A stretch of 64,000 nucleotides of DNA from Oxalobacteraceae bacterium OTU3CAMAD1 (GTDB taxonomy: Bacteria > Pseudomonadota > Gammaproteobacteria > Burkholderiales > Burkholderiaceae_D). The stretch covers positions 1,550,001 to 1,614,000 of the forward strand of contig CP099650.1 in the NCBI GenBank assembly GCA_024123915.1, written 5' to 3'. Shown piece after piece: positions 27,332 through 35,550 of this stretch (the first letter of the stretch is position 1; each line of letters opens with the position of its first letter). A program made the translations under genes and the position numbers. The notes beneath the pieces were generated by a model that had not been told where the DNA came from, did no database searches, and saw only the letters and a list, made by a program, of their open reading frames with translations.

Positions 27332-27958
27332 ATGAATACAGTTTGGATGACCGTAGCCGCCTATCTGCTCGGTTCGATCTCGTTTGCCGTGATCACGAGC
27401 AAGTTGTTCGGCATCGCCGATCCCCGCACCTACGGTTCCAAAAACCCCGGCGCCACCAATGTCTTGCGCAGCGGTAACAAGGCGGCCGCCATCGTCACCT
27501 TGATCGGCGACGGCGCCAAGGGCTGGCTGGCGGTGTGGCTGGCCATGCGCTACGAGCAGCAGTTGCAGATCGGCGACGCCACCATCGCGCTGGTGGCGAT
27601 CGCCGTGTTCCTGGGCCATCTGTGGCCGGTGTTCTTCCGCTTTGTCGGCGGCAAGGGCGTGGCGACCGCGCTGGGCGTGCTGCTGGGCCTGAATCCATGG
27701 CTGGGCCTGGCGACCTTCGTCACCTGGCTGGCGGTGGCGTTCGCGTTCCGCTACTCGTCGCTGGCGGCGCTGATCGCGGCGCTGTTCGCGCCGTTCTACT
27801 ACGGCTTGCTGTTCGGCTTCGATCCGCAGCTGGCTGCCGTGTTCATCATGTGCGTGCTGTTGATTTTCCGTCATCGTAACAACATCTCGAACTTGATCGC
27901 CGGCAAGGAAAGCCGCATCGGCAGCAAGAGCAAAGACGCTGTCAAAGCCAAAAAATAA
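27332..27958 (+). CDS. plsY: Acyl-phosphate:glycerol-3-phosphate acyltransferase PlsY
   Basis: 208 residues from ATG 27332, with GAGGAAAC seven bases upstream. This is the membrane enzyme for the first acylation in phospholipid synthesis. Three family loops are recognised: [13 protein letters not shown] near the N-terminus, [20 protein letters not shown] (about 34-53) and [23 protein letters not shown] (about 94-116). Five membrane helices are expected. The C-terminal Lys-rich tail ([10 protein letters not shown]) is cytoplasmic. Confidence 0.95.
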   Translation: MNTVWMTVAAYLLGSISFAVITSKLFGIADPRTYGSKNPGATNVLRSGNKAAAIVTLIGDGAKGWLAVWLAMRYEQQLQIGDATIALVAIAVFLGHLWPVFFRFVGGKGVATALGVLLGLNPWLGLATFVTWLAVAFAFRYSSLAALIAALFAPFYYGLLFGFDPQLAAVFIMCVLLIFRHRNNISNLIAGKESRIGSKSKDAVKAKK

Positions 27959-28036
27959 AGTCTTCAAGGGGCCGGCGCTTGAATTTGAGACGAGCGCCGC
28001 TATATGCTGGCTTATCACTTTCAGCAAAGGCCCCGC

Positions 28037-28690
28037 ATGAGCACTCCTGTCAAAATCGATTTCGTCTCCGATGTTTCCTGCCCGTGGTGCGCGATCGGCC
28101 TCAAGTCGCTGGAACAAGCGCTGGACAACATCGGTGGCGAGGCCGATGTCAGCCTGCATTTCCAGCCGTTCGAACTCAATCCCCAGATGGCCCCCGAAGG
28201 CCAGAACATCGACGAACACCTGACCGAGAAATACGGTTCCACGCCGGAACAGCAGGACCAGGCGCGCAACATGATCCGCGCGCGCGGCGCCGAGGTGGGC
28301 TTCGATTTTGCCATGCACAAGCGTAGCCGTATCTACAACACCTTCGACGCCCACCGCCTGCTGCATTGGGCCGACACCGAGGACGCGGGCAAGCAGCGCG
28401 CCCTGAAGGAGGCGCTGTTCGCCGCCTACTTCACCTTGGGCGACGATCCCAGCTCGCACGAGGTGCTGCTGCGCGTGGCCGGCGAGGTGGGCCTGGACAC
28501 CGCCGTCGCCGCCGAGGTGCTGCAATCGGACCGCTATGCGGCCGAGGTGCGCGAGCGCGAGCAGTTCTTCCAGCGCCACGGCATCAACTCGGTGCCGGCC
28601 GTGATCATCAACGAACGCCATCTGATCTCCGGGGGGCAGCCGGCCGCCGTGTTTGAAAAGGCGCTGCGCGAGATCATGGCGCAAGCGTAA
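28037..28690 (+). CDS. DsbA family oxidoreductase, FrnE-like
   Basis: 217 residues from ATG 28037, no signal peptide, so cytoplasmic. Thioredoxin-fold active site SCPWCAIG (CxxC) is at about residues 14-21. Further family segments are FQPFELNPQMAPEGQNI (about 45-61) and NSVPAVIINERHLISGGQP near the C-terminus, which includes the cis-Pro. FrnE-like proteins act as disulfide oxidoreductases or isomerases; the partner is unknown. It is 78 bases after plsY on the same strand. Confidence 0.88.
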   Translation: MSTPVKIDFVSDVSCPWCAIGLKSLEQALDNIGGEADVSLHFQPFELNPQMAPEGQNIDEHLTEKYGSTPEQQDQARNMIRARGAEVGFDFAMHKRSRIYNTFDAHRLLHWADTEDAGKQRALKEALFAAYFTLGDDPSSHEVLLRVAGEVGLDTAVAAEVLQSDRYAAEVREREQFFQRHGINSVPAVIINERHLISGGQPAAVFEKALREIMAQA

Positions 28691-28798
28691 AAATATGCGG
28701 GTCAGCGGCGCGGCTGCCCGCCGTGACTCCTGGTTTTGTTATAAAATTAACTGGCAGCATCCTTTTATAATAAAACCACGTCGTTACCCGGGAACCCT

Positions 28799-29860
28799 AT
28801 GCTGGCCGCAGACAACGTACACACGCTGAGCACCTCCCGCCCGCCAGCCGACCAGTTCCGGCTGGCCGCGCTGCACCGCTACGACATCCTCGACACCCCC
28901 GCCTGCGAAGACTTCAGCTTCCTCACCGAGCTGGCGGCGCGCATCTGCAACGTCCCCTATGCCTTCGTGTCGCTGGTCGACGCCGACCGCGTGTGGATCA
29001 AATCCTGCGCGGGCATGCACATGGGCGAGCTGCCGCGCGGCGAGAGCTATTGCTCGCTGGCGGTGCTGGGCGAGGCCGCCACCGAGATTCCCGACCTGAC
29101 CGAGGACTACCGCACCGCGCGGATGCCGCTGACCGTCAAGGCCCCGCACATGCGCATGTACAGCAGCGTGGCGCTGACGTCGTCGGACGGCTTCGCCATC
29201 GGCACCTTGTGCGTGATGGACACCAAGCCTGGCGGCCTGGACGAGGAGCAGCGCTCGATCCTGTCGCGGCTGGGGCGCCAGGTGATGGCGCTGATCGAAT
29301 TGCGGGCCAGCGAGCGCACCCTGGGCGACGCCGTGCGCGAGCTCGAAATGCTGGCCACCACCGACGAGCTGACCGGCCTGCACAACCGCCGCTCGCTGCT
29401 GCAGCGGCTGCGCTTCGAGGCGGCGCGCGCCAAGCGCTTCCGTTCGCCGCTGTCGGCGGTGATGATCGATCTGGACCACTTCAAGCGCATCAACGATGAA
29501 CACGGGCACTCCGCCGGCGACCAGGTGCTGGCCGGCGTCGGCCGCCTGTTGCGCGAGAGCGTGCGCGTGATCGACATCGCCGGCCGCTACGGCGGCGAGG
29601 AACTGTGCGTGATCTTGCCGAATACGCCGCTGGAAGGGGCGCTGAAGTTCGCCGAGACCCTGCGCGTCAAGATCGAGGCGCAGCTGCATTACGCCGGCGC
29701 GCGGCCGCTGCCGGTGACGGCCAGCTTCGGCGTGGGCGCGTTCGACCATATGGAAATCGCCGACGCCGAAAGCCTGCTGCGCCAGGCCGACGACGCGCTC
29801 TACCGCGCCAAGCATGCCGGCCGCAACCGCGTCGAAGGCGCGGTCCTTGAACGACACTGA
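28799..29860 (+). CDS. GAF-GGDEF diguanylate cyclase
   Basis: 353 residues. An N-terminal GAF domain (about 20-165, including LVDADRVWIKSCAGM and FAIGTLCVMDTKP) is followed by GGDEF (about 185-350) with active motif YGGEELCVI (about 263-271). It makes cyclic-di-GMP in the cytoplasm in response to a small ligand or redox cue bound by GAF. No RxxD inhibitory site is obvious five residues before the GGEEL. A TATAAT box is at 28766-28771. It is first in a tight four-gene run; the next gene starts 14 bases after its stop. Confidence 0.92.
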   Translation: MLAADNVHTLSTSRPPADQFRLAALHRYDILDTPACEDFSFLTELAARICNVPYAFVSLVDADRVWIKSCAGMHMGELPRGESYCSLAVLGEAATEIPDLTEDYRTARMPLTVKAPHMRMYSSVALTSSDGFAIGTLCVMDTKPGGLDEEQRSILSRLGRQVMALIELRASERTLGDAVRELEMLATTDELTGLHNRRSLLQRLRFEAARAKRFRSPLSAVMIDLDHFKRINDEHGHSAGDQVLAGVGRLLRESVRVIDIAGRYGGEELCVILPNTPLEGALKFAETLRVKIEAQLHYAGARPLPVTASFGVGAFDHMEIADAESLLRQADDALYRAKHAGRNRVEGAVLERH

Positions 29861-29873
29861 AAGGAATTCCCTG

Positions 29874-30164
29874 ATGCCCACCGCCACCTGGAACGGCGCC
29901 GTCATCGCGCAAGCGAGCGACGACGAAGTCGAGATCGTCGAGAACAATGTCTATTTTCCGCCATCGGCGGTCAAATCCGAGTACCTGAAGCCCAGCGACC
30001 ATACCAGCCGCTGCCCGTGGAAGGGACTGGCCAGCTACTACACCGTCAGCGTCGACGGCAAGGACAACGAGAACGCGGCCTGGTACTACCCGCAGCCGTT
30101 GGAAAAGGCGGCACAGATCAAGGACCACATCGCGTTCTGGCGCGGCGTGGACGTGCAGCGCTAG
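29874..30164 (+). CDS. DUF427 domain protein
   Basis: 96 residues. It matches the DUF427 pattern: ATWNGAVIAQASDDEVEIVE (about 4-23), VYFPPSAVKSEYLKPSDHTS and CPWKGLASYYTV (about 47-58), ending WYYPQPLEKAAQIKDHIAF. It is a small beta-rich cytoplasmic protein of unknown function. A GGAATT-type ribosome-binding site precedes ATG 29874. It lies 13 bases after the diguanylate cyclase and 3 bases before the ATPase gene, so it is very likely in an operon. Confidence 0.9.
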   Translation: MPTATWNGAVIAQASDDEVEIVENNVYFPPSAVKSEYLKPSDHTSRCPWKGLASYYTVSVDGKDNENAAWYYPQPLEKAAQIKDHIAFWRGVDVQR

Positions 30165-30167
30165 CCG

Positions 30168-30899
30168 ATGGCGTTGTCGGCCAAGCCGTATCTGCAACGG
30201 ATCACGGCGCAGTTTGGCGACGATGTCGATTGGGAGCGGCATCCGTACAACGTGCCGTCGGTGCGGGAGCTGGAATCGATCAGCTTCCATCCGGACGTGA
30301 CGTTTTTCATTGGTGAGAACGGCGCCGGCAAGTCGACCGTGCTCGAATCGATCGCGCTGGCGCTGGGGTTCAGCATGGAAGGCGGCACGAAGAGTGTGCG
30401 CTTGAACAGCGCCGGGGAAGCGGCTCCACTGCATGAATCGTTGCGGCTTTCGAAAAGTTTCCGCAAGCCACGTGACGAGTATTTTTTTCGGGCGGAGAGC
30501 TTTCACAATGTCGCCACCTATATGGAAACGCTGCCTTATATCGCCAGCTATGGCGGTTCGCTGCATGCGCGCTCGCACGGCGAGGCGTTCATGGCGGTGT
30601 TGCTGAACAAGTTCAAAGGCAACGGCCTGTATTTGCTGGACGAACCGGAGGCGGCGCTGTCGCCCAATCGCCAACTGGCGGCGCTGAGCGCGATCCATCA
30701 ACTGGTGCGGGACGATTCGCAATTCGTCATCGCCACGCACTCGCCCATCCTGCTGGCCTATCCGAACGCGAAGATTTTGCTGTTCGACGGCACCGGCATC
30801 ACCGAAGTGGCTTACGAGGACACCGAGCATTTCGCCATCACGCGCGACTTCCTCAACCACTACCCGCGCCGTTTGCAGCAATTGCTCGATCAAGACTAG
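30168..30899 (+). CDS. AAA/ABC-type ATPase (COG3910-like)
   Basis: 243 residues. Walker A GENGAGKS is at about 49-56, Walker B GLYLLDEPEAAL at about 152-163, and the switch His in ATHSPILLA near 190. There is no membrane domain and no long coiled coil, so this is a compact SMC/RecF-like soluble ATPase rather than a transporter subunit. An ABC signature is weak (SHGEAFMAVL near 140). Similar single-gene ATPases are widespread with no known role. It lies 3 bases after DUF427 and 4 bases before the membrane hydrolase, indicating co-expression. Confidence 0.88.
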   Translation: MALSAKPYLQRITAQFGDDVDWERHPYNVPSVRELESISFHPDVTFFIGENGAGKSTVLESIALALGFSMEGGTKSVRLNSAGEAAPLHESLRLSKSFRKPRDEYFFRAESFHNVATYMETLPYIASYGGSLHARSHGEAFMAVLLNKFKGNGLYLLDEPEAALSPNRQLAALSAIHQLVRDDSQFVIATHSPILLAYPNAKILLFDGTGITEVAYEDTEHFAITRDFLNHYPRRLQQLLDQD

Positions 30900-30903
30900 G
30901 TAC

Positions 30904-32139
30904 ATGGACAATATTACTCATAGCATCATCGGTTTCGGCGTTGGAGAACTGGTACACCGCAGCCTGCCGCGCGAAGCGGACGACAGCGCTCAGCGCGTGC
31001 GGCACCGGCTGTTGCTGGTCTCCTGCGCGCTGGCCAGCAATTTCCCCGACCTGGACCTGTTCCTGACCCGGCTGTTGCCCGACCCGTTGGGCTATCTGCT
31101 GCACCATCGCGGCCATACGCACACAGCGTTGCTGGCGCTGCCGCAGGCCTTGCTGCTGGCGGCGCTGCTATGGCTATGCTGGCCGTCGGCGCGGGCGCTG
31201 CTCAAGTCAAGCCGCACGGCGCGCTGGGGCTTGGCGGCGAGCATCACGACAGGCTTCGCGCTGCATTTGTTGATGGATTACACCAACTCGTACGGTGTGC
31301 ATCCCTGGTATCCGTTCAGCGGCCGCTGGTTCTTCGGTGACATGGTGTTTATCATCGAACCGCTGTTCTGGGTGGCGATCGGCACGCCGATGGCGCTGAT
31401 CATGCGCTGGCGTTTCGCGCGCTGGCTCGGGTTGGCGGGGCTGTTCGCGGCGTTGATGTTCTTTGCCTCAAGGCAGTATCTAGGTTGGCCGTCGGTGAGC
31501 GTACTGGTGCTGATCGCGCTTGCGTGCGGGGCGGCGCAGTGGCGGGCCGGCGCCAACGGCAGGGCGGGCTTGCTGCTGGCGCTGGGGATCAGCGTCGGCT
31601 TTATCGCGGTGCAGGGCGCCGCTTCTCAACTGGGCAGGCGGTTGATCGTCTCGGCGCTGCACCATGCCGATTCGTCGTCGCGCGTGCTCGACGTGGTGAT
31701 GACCGCGTACCCGTCGCAGCCGTTGTGCTGGAGTTATATCAGTGTCGAAAGCCACGAGGCGGCGGGCAGTTACCGCTTGCGGCGCGGGGTGGCGAGCATT
31801 GCTCCGACCTGGCTGGCGCCGCTTTCGTGTCCGGCCGGGCTGGTGGAATCGCCGTCGGCGCGGGCGCTGTCGCCGTCGGTGATGCAGTTCGAGACGAAGG
31901 ACGGCAGTCTCGCCGGGCTGCGTGCGTTGAAAAACGGCAATTGCCAGGTAGACGCCTGGCTGCGTTTCGGGCGCGCGCCTTGGCTGGACATGACCAAGGG
32001 CGATTTGTCGGACTATCGGTTCGCGTTGACGCCGCGCGGCAATTTCACCACGTTGCATATCGTGCCGGCAGGAGCCTGTCCGCAAGGCGTGCCCGGCTGG
32101 GGCTATCCGCGCGAGGACTTGCTTTCACCACAGCATTAA
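30904..32139 (+). CDS. Membrane-bound metal-dependent hydrolase (DUF457/YdjM family)
   Basis: 411 residues. The N-terminal part has the metal-ligand motifs of the YdjM/DUF457 family: MDNITHSIIGFGVGEL (His near 6), NFPDLDLF (about 45-52), HHRGHTHTALL (about 69-79) and HLLMDYTNSYG (about 124-134). At least six hydrophobic helices occupy about 75-250. The C-terminal 150 residues form a probably soluble domain of unknown role. It is last in the four-gene run, with a REP doublet 15 bases after the stop. Enzymatic activity in this family is predicted, not shown. Confidence 0.85.
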   Translation: MDNITHSIIGFGVGELVHRSLPREADDSAQRVRHRLLLVSCALASNFPDLDLFLTRLLPDPLGYLLHHRGHTHTALLALPQALLLAALLWLCWPSARALLKSSRTARWGLAASITTGFALHLLMDYTNSYGVHPWYPFSGRWFFGDMVFIIEPLFWVAIGTPMALIMRWRFARWLGLAGLFAALMFFASRQYLGWPSVSVLVLIALACGAAQWRAGANGRAGLLLALGISVGFIAVQGAASQLGRRLIVSALHHADSSSRVLDVVMTAYPSQPLCWSYISVESHEAAGSYRLRRGVASIAPTWLAPLSCPAGLVESPSARALSPSVMQFETKDGSLAGLRALKNGNCQVDAWLRFGRAPWLDMTKGDLSDYRFALTPRGNFTTLHIVPAGACPQGVPGWGYPREDLLSPQH

Positions 32140-32153
32140 AATTACCACTGTTC

Positions 32154-32250
32154 CACGTAGGGCGGATTAGGCGGAACGCCGTAATCGGCCGATGCATGAG
32201 CCGTCGAAACGCCGCATGGCCGATTACGCTGCGCTAATCCGCCCTACGTA
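32154..32250. repeat. REP doublet 4
   Basis: Two inverted REP hairpins 97 bp end to end. Left arm CACGTAGGGCGGATTAGGCGG uses the GGCGGAACGCC-type loop; right arm ends CCGCCCTACGTA. It sits directly after the four-gene run. Confidence 0.9.
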
Positions 32251-32294
32251 TTTGCTCGATTCCTCGGCTTTCAGTCCACAATATTGGTGCGGCC

Positions 32295-32309
32295 GCACAG
32301 TTTTAGTGC
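32295..32309. promoter_or_regulatory. NtrC-like enhancer site upstream of the 60-residue gene
   Basis: GCAC-AGTTTTA-GTGC keeps the GCAC-N7-GTGC spacing of NtrC sites (family consensus GCACYN5RGTGC). It is centred about 115 bases upstream of the predicted sigma-54 start. One consensus position (Y) is not met, so this is a candidate only. Confidence 0.4.
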
Positions 32310-32367
32310 TTGCCCAGCCGTATCGTGTGGTGTCTTTGAGACAAAAATCTCTAGAATAGGTCGATTA

Positions 32368-32382
32368 GGACAAACTTTGTCC
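32368..32382. promoter_or_regulatory. 15-bp inverted repeat next to the sigma-54 promoter
   Basis: Perfect inverted repeat GGACAAA-C-TTTGTCC ending 8 bases before the -24 box. It could be an operator for a second regulator. Confidence 0.4.
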
Positions 32383-32390
32383 AATCTTCT

Positions 32391-32406
32391 TGGCACGACA
32401 ATTGCA
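32391..32406 (+). promoter_or_regulatory. Sigma-54 promoter of the 60-residue gene
   Basis: TGGCACGACAATTGCA fits the consensus TGGCACRNNNNTTGCW at every defined position. The -24 GG and -12 GC are separated by 10 bases. The start of transcription is expected near 32417, 34 bases before the ATG. Confidence 0.8.
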
Positions 32407-32450
32407 TTGCTATTGAGAAAGGAAGAAGATCGAATCTTAAGGAGGACGTT

Positions 32451-32633
32451 ATGAACGCAACTGAAGACAAAGCAAAATCGAATCTGTTCCACGAATCGGC
32501 AGCCGACGAACACCGTCTGCGCAGCGAGCGTATCGCCGCACGTGGTGTGTCCCTCGGTAAGGTCAAGGGAAAATACCTGATTCCGCTGGTTGGCTTGGCC
32601 GTGCTCGCCTCGATGGCCTTCGCCCAGGGCTAA
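32451..32633 (+). CDS. 60-residue C-terminally anchored membrane protein, RpoN-controlled
   Basis: 60 residues behind an ideal Shine-Dalgarno TAAGGAGG, six bases from ATG 32451. The first 38 residues are polar and charged. Residues about 42-58 (YLIPLVGLAVLASMAFA) form one hydrophobic helix near the C-terminus, so it is probably a tail-anchored inner-membrane protein with a cytoplasmic N-terminus. No domain is recognised. Its promoter is a consensus sigma-54 site with an NtrC-like palindrome upstream, which suggests a role in nitrogen-limitation response. Small membrane proteins of this kind often modulate a transporter or kinase; that is inference. Confidence 0.8.
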   Translation: MNATEDKAKSNLFHESAADEHRLRSERIAARGVSLGKVKGKYLIPLVGLAVLASMAFAQG

Positions 32634-32649
32634 AAACCCAGGACCTGTC

Positions 32650-33690
32650 CTAGACAACCTTGATTTCGTCCAGCGGCCAGCGCGGTCGCACGTTGAACGA
32701 ATAATCGCGTTTGGCCGCGTCAGGGTTGATCATCAGCCGCATCGCGCCCGCGAAGGCGATCATCGCGCCGTTATCGGTGCAAAACTCCAGTTCAGGGTAG
32801 TACACCTTGAATTTCTTCTTGGCCGCGGCGTCGTTCAGCGATGCCCGCAGCTGGGAGTTGGCCCCAACCCCGCCGGCAATCACCAACCGCTTCAACCCCG
32901 TGTGCTTGAGCGCCGACACGCACTTGGCCGTCAGCACTTCCACGATCGCATCGACGAAACCGCGCGCGATGTTGGCCTTGTCCTGCTCGCAGATATTGGC
33001 GATGACCTTCTCGTCGTGATTCTTCACGACCGTCAGCACCGCCGTCTTCAGGCCGGAGAAGCTGAAATTGAAATCCTTGGTGTGCAGCATCGGGCGCGGC
33101 AGCTTGTAGGCCGTCGGATCGCCGAACTCGGCCAGACGGGAGATCGCCGGTCCGCCCGGATACCCCAGGCCCAGCAGCTTGGCCGACTTGTCGAACGCCT
33201 CGCCGGCGGCGTCATCCAGGGTCTCGCCCAGCAGGGTGTACTGGCCGACGCCGTCCACCCGCATCAGCTGCGTGTGGCCGCCCGACACCAGCAGCGCGAT
33301 GAACGGGAACTCCGGCGGCTGCGACGCCAGCAGCGGCGACAGCAGATGGCCTTCCAGGTGGTGCACGCCCAGCACCGGCTTGTCCAACGCCAGGCCGAGG
33401 CTGCACGCGACCGACGAACCGACCAGCAGCGCGCCGGCCAGGCCGGGGCCTTGCGTGTAGGCGATGGCGTCGATGTCGGCCAGCGACTTGCCGGCGCCTT
33501 CCAGGGTTTGCGTCAGCAGCGGAATGGCGCGGCGGATGTGGTCGCGCGAGGCCAGTTCCGGCACCACGCCGCCGTATTCCTCATGCATCGTCACCTGCGA
33601 ATACAGGGCGTGGGAAAGCAGGCCGTGTTGCGTGTCGTACAGCGCAAGGCCGGTTTCGTCACAGGAGGATTCGACGCCGAGAACGATCAT
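32650..33690 (-). CDS. tsaD: tRNA N6-adenosine threonylcarbamoyltransferase TsaD
   Basis: 346 residues from ATG 33690, starting with the family's [19 protein letters not shown]. It transfers threonylcarbamoyl to A37 of ANN-reading tRNAs with TsaB and TsaE. Metal-binding His residues lie in [13 protein letters not shown] (about 106-118). Further signatures are [11 protein letters not shown] (about 133-143), [11 protein letters not shown] and [13 protein letters not shown]. Length is typical. It runs convergent to the 60-residue gene (16-bp gap) and divergent from the NirD-like gene. Confidence 0.96.
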   Translation of the reverse strand: MIVLGVESSCDETGLALYDTQHGLLSHALYSQVTMHEEYGGVVPELASRDHIRRAIPLLTQTLEGAGKSLADIDAIAYTQGPGLAGALLVGSSVACSLGLALDKPVLGVHHLEGHLLSPLLASQPPEFPFIALLVSGGHTQLMRVDGVGQYTLLGETLDDAAGEAFDKSAKLLGLGYPGGPAISRLAEFGDPTAYKLPRPMLHTKDFNFSFSGLKTAVLTVVKNHDEKVIANICEQDKANIARGFVDAIVEVLTAKCVSALKHTGLKRLVIAGGVGANSQLRASLNDAAAKKKFKVYYPELEFCTDNGAMIAFAGAMRLMINPDAAKRDYSFNVRPRWPLDEIKVV

Positions 33691-33781
33691 GAAAGGGCTG
33701 CAAGGTGAAAGTGTAATCCGCCATTGTAATGGAAAGCGCGCCCGTTGACCTTGCATCGCCGCACCACCCGATGCCGGCACC

Positions 33782-33796
33782 GCACCGGCCGGGTGC
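33782..33796. promoter_or_regulatory. NtrC-like enhancer site upstream of the NirD-like gene
   Basis: GCACCGGCCGGGTGC, a full match to GCACYN5RGTGC and symmetric for one more base on each side. It is centred about 86 bases upstream of the predicted sigma-54 start. The GC-rich centre makes chance occurrence more likely than for an AT-rich site. Confidence 0.5.
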
Positions 33797-33848
33797 GCAA
33801 TTTTGCCAATAGGACAGGGTTTGACCCGGATTTAACGTATTTGCCGTG

Positions 33849-33864
33849 TGGCACCAGTTTTGCT
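33849..33864 (+). promoter_or_regulatory. Sigma-54 promoter of the NirD-like gene
   Basis: TGGCACCAGTTTTGCT matches TGGCACRNNNNTTGCW except for C at the R position. The GG to GC spacing is 10 bases. Transcription should start near 33875, 27 bases before ATG 33902. Confidence 0.75.
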
Positions 33865-33901
33865 TAGGGAAGGGCAAGTAAGTTGACAGCCGGAGGGCGC
33901 T

Positions 33902-34216
33902 ATGTCGGAACAATGGAAGCTGATTTGCAAAGTGAAGGATGTGCCGCTGAGCGGCGCGCGCCTTGTGCCGCGTGGACTGGCTTGGCAGGAGTTGCCGGGC
34001 GTGGCGCTGTACCGCACCGACGAGGAAAGCGTGTTCGCGGTGCTGCAGACGGTGGACGTCGAGCCGCGCGCGAGCGAGGCGCGGCGCTACTCCGTCAAGG
34101 TCGAGGATTGCAAGGTCTATCTGGACCTGGAGGAGTTGAGCGCCCCGGCCAGCAAGGCCGAGGCGGCGCTGGCCGGCTCGTTCGGTGTTGCTACGCGGGT
34201 GATGGCGTTCGGTTAA
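33902..34216 (+). CDS. NirD-like protein lacking the central segment
   Basis: 104 residues with CGGAGG eight bases before the ATG. The N-terminus (SEQWKLICKVKDVPLSGARL, then VALYRTDEESVFAV) and a later segment (RRYSVKVEDCKVYLDLEE) align with the two ends of NirD, the small Rieske-fold subunit of assimilatory nitrite reductase. The 30-40 residues that normally lie between them are missing, replaced by about 13. A C-terminal tail of about 30 residues is extra. No nirB is nearby. It may be a NirD relative with another job, for example binding a partner enzyme. The family link is moderate; the nitrogen link is supported by its sigma-54 promoter. Confidence 0.6.
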   Translation: MSEQWKLICKVKDVPLSGARLVPRGLAWQELPGVALYRTDEESVFAVLQTVDVEPRASEARRYSVKVEDCKVYLDLEELSAPASKAEAALAGSFGVATRVMAFG

Positions 34217-34245
34217 TGGTGCAGAATGAGCCGCCGGCGGCGCTG

Positions 34246-34353
34246 TGGCGGATTACGCTGCGCTAATCCGCCCTACGTGCCTCCGCGTGGGAGCGACATG
34301 TCGTGACCACGGAGACACGTAGGGCGGATTAGGCGGAACGCCGTAATCCGCCA
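34246..34353. repeat. REP doublet 5
   Basis: Inverted REP hairpins at 34246-34279 and 34316-34353, with the CTACGTG/CACGTAG tips facing inwards as in doublet 1. They begin 30 bases after the NirD-like stop and lie between it and convergent aroG. Confidence 0.9.
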
Positions 34354-34379
34354 CCGAGCCGCCAACGGCCTGCGCTAAA

Positions 34380-35438
34380 TTACGGGCGTTTCGACAACTG
34401 CTGATGCGCGTCGCGCAGCATCTTTTCGGTGGTTTCCCAATCGATGCAGCCGTCGGTCACCGAGCAGCCGTATTTCAGCTGGCTCAGATCGGCCGGGATC
34501 TTCTGGTTGCCGCCGACGATGTTCGATTCGATCATCACGCCCACCAGCGACTGGTTGCCCTGCACGATTTGATGGATGACGTCACCCATCACCAGCGGTT
34601 GCAGTTCCGGTTTTTTGTAGCTGTTGGCGTGCGAGCAATCGACCACCAGATTGGCCGGCAGCTTGGCCTTGGCCAGCGCCTGCTCGGCGATCGCGATCGA
34701 CACCGAATCGTAGTTCGGACGGCCGTCGCCGCCGCGCAGCACCACGTGGCCGTAGGCGTTGCCGCGCGTGCGCACGATCGAGACGTTGCCTTGCGCATTG
34801 ATACCGAGGAAGGAGTGCGGATGCGCCGACGACAGGATGGCGTTGATGGCGATGCTGATGTCGCCGTCGGTGCCGTTCTTGAAGCCGACCGGCGTCGACA
34901 GGCCCGACGACATTTCGCGGTGGGTCTGCGATTCGGTGGTGCGCGCGCCGATCGCGGTCCAGGCGATCAGGTCGCCCAGGTATTGCGGCGAGATCGGGTC
35001 CAGCGCTTCGGTCGCGGTCGGCAGGCCCATCTCGCAGACGTCCAGCAGGAACTGGCGCGCCTTTTCCATGCCGACGTTGACGCGGAACGAGTCGTCCATG
35101 TCCGGATCGTTGATATAGCCCTTCCAGCCGGTGGTGGTGCGCGGCTTTTCGAAATACACGCGCATCACCAGCAGCATGGTGTCGGCCACTTCGGCCTGCA
35201 GCGCCTTCAGGCGGCGGGCGTAGTCCAGACCGGCGACCGGGTCGTGGATCGAGCACGGGCCGACCACCACGAACAGGCGCTTGTCCTTGCGGTCGATGAT
35301 GCTGCGCAGGGCTTCGCGGCCCTTCATGACGGTCTCGGACGCGCTGTCGGTCAGCGGCAGCTTGCCGTGCAAGGCCTCGGGCGACGGCATCGGCGCGAAC
35401 GAGGTGACGTTGATATTTTCGATGTCTGGGGAAATCAT
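34380..35438 (-). CDS. aroG: 3-deoxy-7-phosphoheptulonate synthase (DAHP synthase, class I)
   Basis: 352 residues if started at ATG 35438, which puts the conserved RLFVVVGPCSIHDP at the same distance from the N-terminus as in E. coli AroG (350 residues); ATG 35471 would add 11. It condenses phosphoenolpyruvate with erythrose-4-phosphate, the first step of aromatic amino-acid synthesis. Signatures include RVYFEKPRTTTGWKG, GARTTESQTHREMSSGLS, VGFKNGTDG and VDCSHANSYKKP. Which aromatic amino acid inhibits it cannot be told from sequence. Confidence 0.93.
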   Translation of the reverse strand: MISPDIENINVTSFAPMPSPEALHGKLPLTDSASETVMKGREALRSIIDRKDKRLFVVVGPCSIHDPVAGLDYARRLKALQAEVADTMLLVMRVYFEKPRTTTGWKGYINDPDMDDSFRVNVGMEKARQFLLDVCEMGLPTATEALDPISPQYLGDLIAWTAIGARTTESQTHREMSSGLSTPVGFKNGTDGDISIAINAILSSAHPHSFLGINAQGNVSIVRTRGNAYGHVVLRGGDGRPNYDSVSIAIAEQALAKAKLPANLVVDCSHANSYKKPELQPLVMGDVIHQIVQGNQSLVGVMIESNIVGGNQKIPADLSQLKYGCSVTDGCIDWETTEKMLRDAHQQLSKRP

Positions 35439-35550
35439 GATTGGACTGTATTTCTTTTCGAGGGGATACATAGTGTAGCCGAATTAGCTAATACCGGTTC
35501 CGGCAGTAAGGTTTTTTCACATTTCGGCAAAATCGTATAAGCTTGATGTC

